This document shows positions 26,769 to 35,635 of a stretch of DNA of 64,000 nt, piece after piece. This stretch comes from Symploca sp. SIO3C6 (GTDB taxonomy: Bacteria > Cyanobacteriota > Cyanobacteriia > Cyanobacteriales > Coleofasciculaceae): assembly GCA_010692425.1 (NCBI GenBank), contig JAAHHJ010000017.1:62001-126000 (forward strand), read 5' to 3'. Below the pieces are notes generated by a model. That model saw nothing but the letters and a program-made list of their open reading frames with translations. It was not told where the DNA came from and did no database searches. The translations under genes were made by a program, and so were the position numbers. The first letter of the stretch is position 1; each line of letters starts with the position of its first letter.

Positions 26769-28124
26769 GTGAGTACTCAAGACTCCTGCATGAATATGAC
26801 CATGAAACTGCATCTACCAACATTTTTCAAAGCTTGTAACCCTGCTAAAACTCTAGTTATGGGTAATCCGTCCGATTCCCAGTACTATATAGATTTTTCT
26901 TCTGTACGGGGCGGCAAGATTATCGAAGCTTTAGGTCGAACTATCACCCGTCTCTCTCCAGACGAACCCACCTGTCAACTGTTTACAGGACATATTGGTT
27001 GCGGTAAATCCACAGAATTGTTTCGACTTAAAGCTCAGTTGGAACAGGAAGATTTTCATGTAGTTTATTTTGAGTCCTCTCAAGATTTAGATATGGCCGA
27101 TGTTGATATCAGCGATATTTTGCTCAGCATCGCCAGATCCGTCAGCGAAAGCCTCGAAGAAATTGGCATTCACTTGAAACCAGGGTACTTTAGCAATTTA
27201 TTCAACGACATCAAAAACTTTTTGCAAACTCCGATTGAACTCTCAGCTGAGGCTGAACTTTCTGTAGGAATTGGCAAAATAACTGCCAAAACTAAAGACA
27301 GCCCTCAGATGCGTGAACAACTCAGACAACACTTGGAGCCACGTACCCAAGGCATTTTGAGTGCTATTAATGAAGAAGTCCTCGCTCAAGGTATTAAACA
27401 ACTAAAGCGGCGTGGCAAACAGGGTTTAGTGGTAATTATTGATAATCTTGATCGGGTTGATCCCCGACCTGTACATGGTAAGCGATCGCAACCAGAATAC
27501 CTCTTTATCGACCGTGGTTCTCAGTTGCGTAGTTTAAACTGTCATGTTGTTTACACCTTGCCCTTAGCTTTGATGTTCTCTAACGAATACGAAGCTTTAA
27601 AAAATCGTGTAGGGGGTGGTGTTGCTCCCAAGGTATTGCCGATGGTGCCGATACAATCACGAGATGGTAGTGAGTTGCCCGAAGGTATGGGTTTGTTACG
27701 ACAGTTAGTACTGGCAAGGGCTTTTCCTCAGGTAAAACCCCAACAACGGCTGCAATTAATTCCAGAGGTTTTTGATCATCCTGATACTCTTGACCGTATG
27801 TGCCGTATCAGTGGTGGTCATGTCCGCAACTTGTTAGGGCTATTATATAACTGCTTGCAACAGGAAGACCCACCCTTCTCTCGCAGTTGCTTAGAGAGTG
27901 TGATTAAGGGCTACCGCGATGATCTGACTCTCGCAGTTGATGAGATGGAATGGGAGTTATTATCTCAAGTTGTACAGCAGCAAAATGTCAAGGGTGAAAA
28001 AGAATATCAAACCTTATTGCGGAGTATGTTTGTCTATGAATATCGGGATGAATTAGGGCGCTGGTTTGGGATCAACCCAGCTTTAGCAGAAACAGGCAAA
28101 ATTCCAGTTATGGGTAAACTTTGA
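26769..28124 (+). CDS. P-loop NTPase (AAA/STAND-like), partner of the WD40 NTPase
   Basis: 451 residues. Walker A is GHIGCGKS at 74-81; Walker B is GLVVIIDNLDRVD ending near 231, with a DxxDR-type extension; a helical region lies between them and a winged-helix-like C-terminal region follows. The fold is that of AAA/STAND switch ATPases. The track starts at GTG; two ATGs at codons 8 and 10-12 are equally possible. The next gene on the same strand is a giant nSTAND-WD40 protein. I recall such ATP-binding proteins beside WD40 proteins in many filamentous cyanobacteria, but the job of the pair is unknown. Confidence 0.8.
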   Translation: MSTQDSCMNMTMKLHLPTFFKACNPAKTLVMGNPSDSQYYIDFSSVRGGKIIEALGRTITRLSPDEPTCQLFTGHIGCGKSTELFRLKAQLEQEDFHVVYFESSQDLDMADVDISDILLSIARSVSESLEEIGIHLKPGYFSNLFNDIKNFLQTPIELSAEAELSVGIGKITAKTKDSPQMREQLRQHLEPRTQGILSAINEEVLAQGIKQLKRRGKQGLVVIIDNLDRVDPRPVHGKRSQPEYLFIDRGSQLRSLNCHVVYTLPLALMFSNEYEALKNRVGGGVAPKVLPMVPIQSRDGSELPEGMGLLRQLVLARAFPQVKPQQRLQLIPEVFDHPDTLDRMCRISGGHVRNLLGLLYNCLQQEDPPFSRSCLESVIKGYRDDLTLAVDEMEWELLSQVVQQQNVKGEKEYQTLLRSMFVYEYRDELGRWFGINPALAETGKIPVMGKL

Positions 28125-28714
28125 AGCCTTAAAAAGGTTAAAGGGGATGAACGAAATTTTTGGTAGGACTTCTAGCTAAGTATTTAAAGAATTCCCCCAC
28201 ACTCCCCACACCTCCCACCCCTTTTTTCGCTCACCCGGTTAAAGGGACGAAAAGCACCTTTGTTTTTAACCCTTTAACCTTTGTCCAAAAAAATATTAAC
28301 ATGCATTTTTACAACGAATTAAGGGTATCAGAACAAGACTGACCTGATTTATGTTACATTCGTTTACAAGTTAATAATTTATTCAGAAAATAGTTGATAT
28401 GACTGATATTAAGGCTTAAGCCTTGAGGTAGAGTCACAGGCTATATCATTACTCTAAACTACGGCTAAATATGTTATTGGCTGAGTTAGCAAAATTTCAT
28501 TGCTCAACTAACGCAAATCCACAACATATTCTAGTATCTGGCACTGGCAATTATCGGCAATTAATTTTGATTAATGCCTCAAAGGCAATTCATTGATAAA
28601 ATCTAGGCTGTAAAGCCTGGGTAAAGCCAAATTGTCATTTTCCTCCACATATGCAAATAAGACCTGGTTGCTGGTTTTTAAACACCAGTAAAACTCAAAA
28701 GTTTTGATGATTGA
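28125..28714. other. Intergenic region with a foldback element
   Basis: 590 bases between the two NTPase genes. A 13-bp perfect inverted repeat (AAAGGTTAAAGGG at 28133 and its complement at 28270) encloses a CCCCACACTCCCCACACC tract. The track ORF 28160-28342 lies inside this element and is not convincing. Confidence 0.55.
28133..28282. repeat. 150-bp foldback (MITE-like) element
   Basis: Terminal 13-bp perfect inverted repeats AAAGGTTAAAGGG/CCCTTTAACCTTT, an internal partial copy GGTTAAAGGG, and a heptamer-like CCCCACA tract. It starts 9 nt after the stop of the first NTPase gene. It could be a small mobile element or the terminator of that gene. Confidence 0.55.
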
Positions 28715-31700
28715 ATGAGGGAGCAAAATCCACAACAATATCCACATCCACTAGAGCAAGTGGCGAAAGCTAATGAAAGAGCACTGTCAACACTATCTCG
28801 TGCCATTTCTCTTTCTCAAGGGCAATTCGCGATTATCTTAGTGCGCTGCAATTATGAGTCTTGCAAAGAGCAAATGCGACAACAGCTGCAAGAACTAACT
28901 AAGATGTCACTGAGTGAACTAGTGTTACAAGAATCAACTTTAGCGCTATACTCTAGCATTCTCAAGGCACGAAAAGGTAAACAGACATCAGCCTTGATTG
29001 TCTTCGGTTTAGATTCAGTAGCAGCATTAGACCAATTGCTAATTTCGACTAACCAAGTTCGAGATGAATTCCGCAAAACTTTGAGCTTCCCGATAGTATT
29101 GTGGATATCCGACGAAGTACTACAGAAATTAGCGAGATTTGCCCCTGATTTCAAGAGTTGGGCTGCTACTTCCATTAAGTTTGAACTGGCCACTGAGAAT
29201 TTACTAAGTTTGTGGAAGCAAACAGCAGATGAATTATTTACGACTATTGTAGAGAGGGATTTAGGAGAGTTTGTACCTAACAAAACTATCGGTTTAGCAC
29301 CTTCGTGTCGCCGACGCCAGGAGCTCGAATCGGCCTTGAGAGACTTACACTCCCGGGAAATTAGTTTAGAACCAGAATTAATCGCCAGCTGGCAATTTAT
29401 TCTGGGGCGAGATGCTTTTAGCGACAATCAAATCGAACTTGCCTTAGATCAATATCAGCATAGCCTAAATTTTTGGCAGCAACAATGGGAGAGTAGAGTA
29501 GAAATTCCGCTTCAGTTGCCGGAAAACAGATATACCTACCAATTTAGGAATGGGCTACACTCTAATGTTGAGGAAACAGATTTTGTTGGGTTTAATCACA
29601 ACAGTAACTCCAATTCTATCGATCAAGCTGATACCCCTTCTTTTTCAAAGCGCATTGGAATACTACTCCACCACATCAGCTTGTGCTATTGCCGCCAAGC
29701 TCAATTACAAAGATTTGCTAGTAGCAGCAAGTGGGAGCAAGCTAGGGATGCTTTGAGTAAAGGCATTGAAACCTTTGCTGCCGGTGGCTGTTTGGAACAA
29801 GTTGCTCAGTTGACGATTGTACTCGGCGAAGTACTCCAAAAGTTGCAAAGCTGGACAGAACTACAGGCTTTAGCTCTCAAGTCTCTGGAGTTGCCATTCA
29901 TCCACAATAATCGAGTAAAACTGGCTCAAGTCTACGGCTTTCTTGCAGCTGTTGCTCAAGGGCAATCAAATTGGGAAGATGCCAGAGACTTAGCCACAGT
30001 TGCCCTACAACAACTATCACAATCCCAACTACCTGTACCTCAGTATCGAGGATTATATCTGCTGCTGAAGGCAAAAGCGCAACGGCACTTAGGTCTTTCA
30101 TCAGCAGCAATTTCAGCTCTAGAGGAAGCTCTTAACCTAGAGCCTTTGCTGAGATACCAAACCCAAGGTAGAGTTTTTGTACAGGAACATCCACAGCTTT
30201 ACATTGATATTTTAGAAGAATTGCGATCGCTCTATCTAGAGCAAAAACAATACCTAAGAGCCTTTGAACTTAAGCAAGAGCGACGCTCACTAGAGCAAAA
30301 GTATGGATTTTCTCCATTCCTGGGTGCTGCCCCTCTACAGCCCCAATGGCACAACAGAATAGTTGGCGAATTCATACCCGCAATTCACTCAGGACAATTG
30401 CCTGTACAAATTGCGGCAGCTGGACGTCAACCTGATGTCAATCGTTTGCTGGAGCGTCTGAGCCGCAATGACCACAAACTTACAGTAATTCACGGTTGTT
30501 CTGGCGTTGGCAAAAGTTCTTTGATAAATGCAGGCTTAGTACCAGCCTTAGAACAACGAATTATTGGTGCCAGAATAGCAGTGCCTGTGGTACAGAAAGT
30601 CTACAAGGATTGGATTGGCGAGTTAGAAGCACAACTGACACAAGCTTTAGATAAAAAGCCAGTATCAACAGCCGATATTACCAATTATCAATCCCTACCT
30701 GGGCAAAAGCCTAATTCCTTGGAGAGTTTCCAGGGAAATTCTTCGCCCACTACTCCAGCCTCTAAGCTCCGAAAAATGTTACTAAAGCTGCGACAAGCTG
30801 GTGAGCAACATTTGCTAACAGTACTAATTTTCGACCAGTTTGAAGAGTTTTTTTTTGTGTGTGAAAATCTCGTCGAACGGCGTCAATTTTATGATTTTTT
30901 GAGCGATTGCCTGAACCTGCCCTTCGTGAAATTAATCTTGTCGCTACGGGAAGATTATCTGCATTATCTATTGGAATGTGAACGCTATAGCAATCTCAAA
31001 GCAATCGATAACAATATTCTGGATCGAAAGCTACGTTACCCTCTAGGAAACCTATCCCCAGAAGATGCTAAAAACGTGATTTACACTTTAGCAACAGCCT
31101 CTCAGTTTCAATTAGAAGCTTCTCTGATTGAAAGGTTAGTAAGGGATTTAACAGGCAATTCAGGGACAGTACGCCTAATCGAATTACAAGTAGTGGGTGC
31201 CGAGCTACAAGCAGAAAAAATTACCACCCTCAAGCAATACCAGGCGCTTGGTTCCTATCCTATCGCTATTCTCGTTGAGCGTACCCTCTCCAATCTAATT
31301 AAAGATTGTGGAGCTGACAACGAAGATACACTCTGGCAAGTTTTATTTTCCTTGACTGATGAGAGAGGTACTAGACCATTAAAAACTCAAGCTGAGTTGG
31401 CTAATAGTATTTCCTGTTCTCCTGCTGTTGTACCTAATCTGGCAGATAATCAGTTAGTTAACAACGGCAAGGGTACTCGCTGGGAGCATTGGAGGGGAAA
31501 CAATAACCTCACTCAAAACTGTGCTGAAAAACTTGACTTAATTTTGAAGATCTTGATAGGTTCTGGTTTAGTATTCCGAGTACGCTCACAACCAGACCGA
31601 TATCAGTTAGTTCACGATTATCTAGTTGAACCAATTCGCCTCAAATCCAAGCAGAGGTCTCAATCGCAACTGTTAGCACAGCTAGAAGGAAGTGCAACTG

Positions 31701-34054
31701 AACTCTCGCGGGTGCGCAGACAGCGACTGCGGGCAATGGCAGTTGGTGCGGCAATGGCAATTATGGCGTTTACTTCTGCTGGCTTGGGATGGCGAGCAGA
31801 GATGTTAAGGAAGCAGGCAGATGAACTCTGGATTAATGCTCACCTAAGTGCCTTGAGTGCCTCTTCGGAGGCTCTTTTTGTTTCTAATAAGAAATTCGAT
31901 GCTTTGCTGGAAGGACTAAGAGCAGCCAGATTCTTGCAAGGAAAAGAGGCTGATTCAGTAAGGGTGAAACCAGATGTCCGTCTGCAAGTGATAACTGCCC
32001 TCTCACAAGCTGTTTACGGAGCCTCAGAGCGCAATCGTCTTGAAGGACATAGCGATATAGTCGCCAATGTCAGTTTTTCCCCCGATGGTCAATTAATTGC
32101 CTCTGCTAGCCGAGACAAAACTGTCAAACTTTGGCATCCAGATGGCACTTTAGTTGCTACCCTTAAGGGTCATCTCTCCAGCGTAACTAGCGTGGCTTTT
32201 AGTCGAGATAGTCAGCTGATTGCTTCTGGCAGTTGGGATAGTACCCTCAGGATTTGGCGTCGAGATGGCACTCAAATGCAAAGTTTTAGAGGGCATGTTG
32301 GTCACATCTACAGCATTAGTTTTAGTCCCAATGGGCAAATGCTTGCTTCTGCTGGTGGCGATGGCACTGTCAAACTTTGGACGATTAACGGCAAGTTAGT
32401 TAAAACTTTTCAAGGTCACAAGGGCGTCGTCAAGTGGGTAAGCTTTAGTCCTAATGGTCAGCTCATCGCTTCTGCCGGAGAAGATCAGACGATTAAATTG
32501 TGGACGCTGACAGGCAAATTGGTGCAAACGCTGGCAGGGCACAGTGGTAAAGTTAACTCTGTAGCTTTCTCTCCTGATGGTCAGCTAATTGTTTCTGGCA
32601 GTGATGACCGCACTGTCAAACTGTGGAATAACAAAGGTAAGCTGCTGAGAACCTTCCCCAAGCATCAGCGTTGGGTATTTGGAGTTGCTTTTAGTGCTGA
32701 TGGTCGCTTGATTGCCTCTGCCAGTGCTGAAAATGCTGTTAAGCTTTGGGACCTCAGCGGCAATTTATTAAAAACTTTTAAAGGGCACAGTGATAGTGCT
32801 ACTGCTGTGAGTTTTAGTCCAGTTAATAATTGGGGATTACCAATTTTAAATTTTGGATTAGGTGAATTTGCTCAACAACTAAGCACTGGTGAATCTGAGC
32901 AACACTTCAAAAATCTCCAATCCCCAATCCCTAACCCTAAATCCCCAACCCTAAATCCCCAATCCCCAATCCCCAAACCTCAATTAGAACTCTTAAAAGT
33001 CCCGACTATCGCCTCAGCCAGTAATGACAAAACAGTTAAACTGTGGAGTTTTAGAGAGCAGTCTCGACTGATTTTGCAGGGGCATCAGGATGATGTTAGA
33101 GATGTGGAATTTTCTCCAGATGGCGAACTAATTGCTACAGCCAGTAATGACGGTACGATCAAGCTTTGGGAGCGCAACAGTACGCTCCTCAAAACCTTAA
33201 AAGGTCATCAAGATCGTATCTATAGCATCAGTTTCTCTCCTGATGGTCAGTTGATTGCTTCTGCTAGCAGGGATAAAACTCTCAAACTTTGGAACCGCCA
33301 AGGTAATTTACTGGCAACCCTGAAGGGACATCAGGACTGGGTATTAGATGTTAGCTTCTCTGCTGATAGTCAGTTAATTGCTTCTGCTAGTCGAGACAAA
33401 ACTGCTAAACTTTGGGATCTTCAGGGCAATTTACTCAAGACTCTCACAGGGCATCAGCAGCGTGTCAATGCAATTAGTTTTAGCCCTGATGGTAAACTCC
33501 TAGCCTCAGCTAGTGACGATAATACCGTCAAACTGTGGACACCCCAGGGAAAATTACTGAAAACTTTGAAGGGTCATAGCAATTGGGTATTAGATGTCAG
33601 TTTTGCGCCTGACTCCCAACAGTTAGCCTCAGCTAGTTATGACAATACAGTTAAACTCTGGAGTACTCAGGGAGAACTCAAGTCAACCTTAGCAGGGCAT
33701 ACTGATAGTGTTGCCAAAGTTAGTTTTAGCCCTGATGGCGAAATTTTGGCAACAACTAGTTGGGATAACAAGGTACAGCTATGGCGGCTTGATGACACTT
33801 TGATTAAAACTTTAGCAGGACACTCAGAACGTTTAACTAGTGTCAACTGGAGCAGTGACGGTAAAGCTTTAGCTTCAGCTAGTCAAGACAATAAGGTAAT
33901 TGTTTGGAATTTGGATTTGGAAGATCTCCTAGACAAAAGCTGTAGTTGGCTGCAAGACTATTTAGAAACTAACAAAAAAGTTAGGCAAAGTGATCGGCAT
34001 CTGTGTGTTCCAAGGGAGCAAACATCGAGTCTCTCACCTCCGGAGGCTAAGTGA
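28715..34054 (+). CDS. nSTAND NTPase with N-terminal adaptor, TPR-like helices and 14 WD40 repeats
   Basis: 1779 residues. About 1-190: an alpha/beta domain (FAIILVRCNYESCKEQMRQQ, ALIVFGLDSVAALDQLL) that looks like a P-loop-type fold without Walker A. About 210-550: TPR-like helices. About 560-1000: nSTAND NTPase with Walker A GCSGVGKS near 597 and Walker B LIFDQFEEFFF near 703. About 1008-1027: one transmembrane helix. From about 1108: 14 WD40 repeats, enough for two seven-bladed propellers. Repeat 7 carries an insert of about 60 residues encoded partly by heptamer DNA. STAND proteins are signal-gated switches used in regulation and, for some families, in antiphage defence; WD40 is the likely sensor part. 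The start is GTG/ATG-poor, so the exact N terminus is uncertain. Confidence 0.88.
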   Translation: MREQNPQQYPHPLEQVAKANERALSTLSRAISLSQGQFAIILVRCNYESCKEQMRQQLQELTKMSLSELVLQESTLALYSSILKARKGKQTSALIVFGLDSVAALDQLLISTNQVRDEFRKTLSFPIVLWISDEVLQKLARFAPDFKSWAATSIKFELATENLLSLWKQTADELFTTIVERDLGEFVPNKTIGLAPSCRRRQELESALRDLHSREISLEPELIASWQFILGRDAFSDNQIELALDQYQHSLNFWQQQWESRVEIPLQLPENRYTYQFRNGLHSNVEETDFVGFNHNSNSNSIDQADTPSFSKRIGILLHHISLCYCRQAQLQRFASSSKWEQARDALSKGIETFAAGGCLEQVAQLTIVLGEVLQKLQSWTELQALALKSLELPFIHNNRVKLAQVYGFLAAVAQGQSNWEDARDLATVALQQLSQSQLPVPQYRGLYLLLKAKAQRHLGLSSAAISALEEALNLEPLLRYQTQGRVFVQEHPQLYIDILEELRSLYLEQKQYLRAFELKQERRSLEQKYGFSPFLGAAPLQPQWHNRIVGEFIPAIHSGQLPVQIAAAGRQPDVNRLLERLSRNDHKLTVIHGCSGVGKSSLINAGLVPALEQRIIGARIAVPVVQKVYKDWIGELEAQLTQALDKKPVSTADITNYQSLPGQKPNSLESFQGNSSPTTPASKLRKMLLKLRQAGEQHLLTVLIFDQFEEFFFVCENLVERRQFYDFLSDCLNLPFVKLILSLREDYLHYLLECERYSNLKAIDNNILDRKLRYPLGNLSPEDAKNVIYTLATASQFQLEASLIERLVRDLTGNSGTVRLIELQVVGAELQAEKITTLKQYQALGSYPIAILVERTLSNLIKDCGADNEDTLWQVLFSLTDERGTRPLKTQAELANSISCSPAVVPNLADNQLVNNGKGTRWEHWRGNNNLTQNCAEKLDLILKILIGSGLVFRVRSQPDRYQLVHDYLVEPIRLKSKQRSQSQLLAQLEGSATELSRVRRQRLRAMAVGAAMAIMAFTSAGLGWRAEMLRKQADELWINAHLSALSASSEALFVSNKKFDALLEGLRAARFLQGKEADSVRVKPDVRLQVITALSQAVYGASERNRLEGHSDIVANVSFSPDGQLIASASRDKTVKLWHPDGTLVATLKGHLSSVTSVAFSRDSQLIASGSWDSTLRIWRRDGTQMQSFRGHVGHIYSISFSPNGQMLASAGGDGTVKLWTINGKLVKTFQGHKGVVKWVSFSPNGQLIASAGEDQTIKLWTLTGKLVQTLAGHSGKVNSVAFSPDGQLIVSGSDDRTVKLWNNKGKLLRTFPKHQRWVFGVAFSADGRLIASASAENAVKLWDLSGNLLKTFKGHSDSATAVSFSPVNNWGLPILNFGLGEFAQQLSTGESEQHFKNLQSPIPNPKSPTLNPQSPIPKPQLELLKVPTIASASNDKTVKLWSFREQSRLILQGHQDDVRDVEFSPDGELIATASNDGTIKLWERNSTLLKTLKGHQDRIYSISFSPDGQLIASASRDKTLKLWNRQGNLLATLKGHQDWVLDVSFSADSQLIASASRDKTAKLWDLQGNLLKTLTGHQQRVNAISFSPDGKLLASASDDNTVKLWTPQGKLLKTLKGHSNWVLDVSFAPDSQQLASASYDNTVKLWSTQGELKSTLAGHTDSVAKVSFSPDGEILATTSWDNKVQLWRLDDTLIKTLAGHSERLTSVNWSSDGKALASASQDNKVIVWNLDLEDLLDKSCSWLQDYLETNKKVRQSDRHLCVPREQTSSLSPPEAK
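32916..32980 (+). repeat. In-frame CCCCAAT/CCCTAAA heptamer array inside the WD40 gene
   Basis: CCAATCCCCAATCCCTAACC continues for about nine degenerate 7-mers and is read in frame as QSPIPNPKSPTLNPQSPIPK within WD40 repeat 7. Because 7-mers shift frame unless present in multiples of three, the array length matters for protein integrity. Confidence 0.9.
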
Positions 34055-34195
34055 GATTCCGGATCAGGTGTTGCTTAGATAGAAAGTATAAAGTATGTGC
34101 TTTAGAGGCTTCCTACTATAGCCTGTGCCACTATAGCCTGTGTTAGAGTGAGCTTAACTCCTTTGCATTATGTTTCCTCCAGCTCAAAAAGGATT

Positions 34196-35494
34196 ATGGT
34201 GATTACAAAACGTGGTCTCGTTCTTGGTGCGACAGCAGTAGTCTTATCCACTGTTGCTGTTACAGGTGCTGGTCTTCATTTATCTCAAAGTCAAGCATTC
34301 TTTCGCGAAAGCCCTACAGAACTTGTTGATGAAGTTTGGCAAATTATCGACCGCGAGTATGTCGATGCCACTTTCAATCAAGTGGATTGGGAAGCAATTC
34401 GCACTGACTACGTGAAGAACCGCTCTTACAACTCTAAGAAAGATGCCTACAAAGCCATCCGAGAAATGCTAGAGACGCTGGAGGATCCTTACACTCGGTT
34501 CATGGACCCCCAAGAGTTCAAGAATATGCAGATTGATACTTCTGGGGAATTAACAGGCGTAGGTATCCAAATTGCTTTGGATGAAGAAACCAAGAAATTA
34601 ATGGTAATTTCTCCCATTGAGGATACGCCAGCTTTTGAGGCTGGTATCCTTGCCAAGGATATAATTACTGAAATTGACGGTCAAAGTACCGAGGGCATGG
34701 ATGTCAACGATGCCGTACTACTGATTCGAGGCAAACCAGGGACTAAGGTAACACTAACCATTGAGCGGGGGAACCAAAAGGTAGATTATACAATCACGCG
34801 GGCTCGAATCGAAATTCATCCTGTACGCTACAGTTATCGCCCCGAACCTGAAGGTGACATTGGCTATATTCGTCTCAATCAATTCAGTGCTATCGCTGCC
34901 CAGGAAATGCGCGAAGCCATCAAAGATTTAGAAAAGAAGCAGGTCAAGGGTTATATTTTAGATATACGCTCTAACCCAGGCGGCTTACTTTACTCAAGTA
35001 TTGAAATTGCCGGAATGTTGCTCAATGAAGGTACTATTGTCTCGACAGTGAACCGACAGGGCAAAAGTAAATCTGAAGCTGCAAATAATCGCCCACTGAC
35101 TGATAAACCACTGGTGGTGCTGGTGGATGGCGGTTCAGCCAGTGCCAGCGAAATTCTTTCCGGAGCACTACAGGATAATCAACGAGCTATCTTGGTGGGG
35201 ACTCAGACTTTTGGGAAAGGTTTAGTCCAGTCAGTTAAAGGGTTACACTCGGATGAGTCTGGTTTAGCTGTTACCATCGCTAAGTATCTAACTCCCAGTG
35301 GTCGTGATATTAATAAGGCCGGAATTGCTCCGGATGTCGTCGTAGAATTGACAGAATCGCAACGCAAGGAATTGCAGCGTGACCGTACCCAAGTCGGCAC
35401 TAAAGCTGACCCTCAGTATGTCAAAGCTTTTCAAGTCCTTAAGCAAGAGATTGCACAACAGAAGAATTCAAGGGCTGCTTCCAGCAATCGCTAG
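34196..35494 (+). CDS. ctp: Carboxyl-terminal processing protease (S41 family)
   Basis: A 432-residue S41A protease with an N-terminal signal or anchor, a PDZ domain (about ELTGVGIQI to RGKPGTKVTLTI) and the tail-specific protease domain. The catalytic dyad is the middle serine of GGSASASEI (S316) and lysine of TFGKG (K341), spaced 25 apart as in Tsp; FSAIAAQEMREAI and RSNPGGLL are family motifs. The track starts at a GTG 16 codons earlier; I prefer ATG at 34196 because homologues begin MVITK and the signal peptide fits. CtpA matures the D1 protein; other paralogues (CtpB, CtpC) have unclear substrates, and I cannot tell which this is. Confidence 0.92.
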   Translation: MVITKRGLVLGATAVVLSTVAVTGAGLHLSQSQAFFRESPTELVDEVWQIIDREYVDATFNQVDWEAIRTDYVKNRSYNSKKDAYKAIREMLETLEDPYTRFMDPQEFKNMQIDTSGELTGVGIQIALDEETKKLMVISPIEDTPAFEAGILAKDIITEIDGQSTEGMDVNDAVLLIRGKPGTKVTLTIERGNQKVDYTITRARIEIHPVRYSYRPEPEGDIGYIRLNQFSAIAAQEMREAIKDLEKKQVKGYILDIRSNPGGLLYSSIEIAGMLLNEGTIVSTVNRQGKSKSEAANNRPLTDKPLVVLVDGGSASASEILSGALQDNQRAILVGTQTFGKGLVQSVKGLHSDESGLAVTIAKYLTPSGRDINKAGIAPDVVVELTESQRKELQRDRTQVGTKADPQYVKAFQVLKQEIAQQKNSRAASSNR

Positions 35495-35635
35495 AGTTGT
35501 AATTGCAAAACAAAAGATTGGAATAATGAAAACAAGGATAAAGTGACCAGTGGGCAGAAACTTTACCTTGTCTCCCAATCTCTAGATCTGAGGCAAACTT
35601 AGGGCATAATTAGCTAACTCTGGCTCTACTCTAAG

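Noticed and set aside
28160-28342. 60-codon plus-strand ORF between the NTPase genes
   Set aside because: Lies within the foldback element and translates a CCCCACA tract.
28852-29427. 191-codon reverse ORF inside the WD40 gene
   Set aside because: Antisense shadow of a well-supported coding region; Ser-rich composition typical of such shadows.
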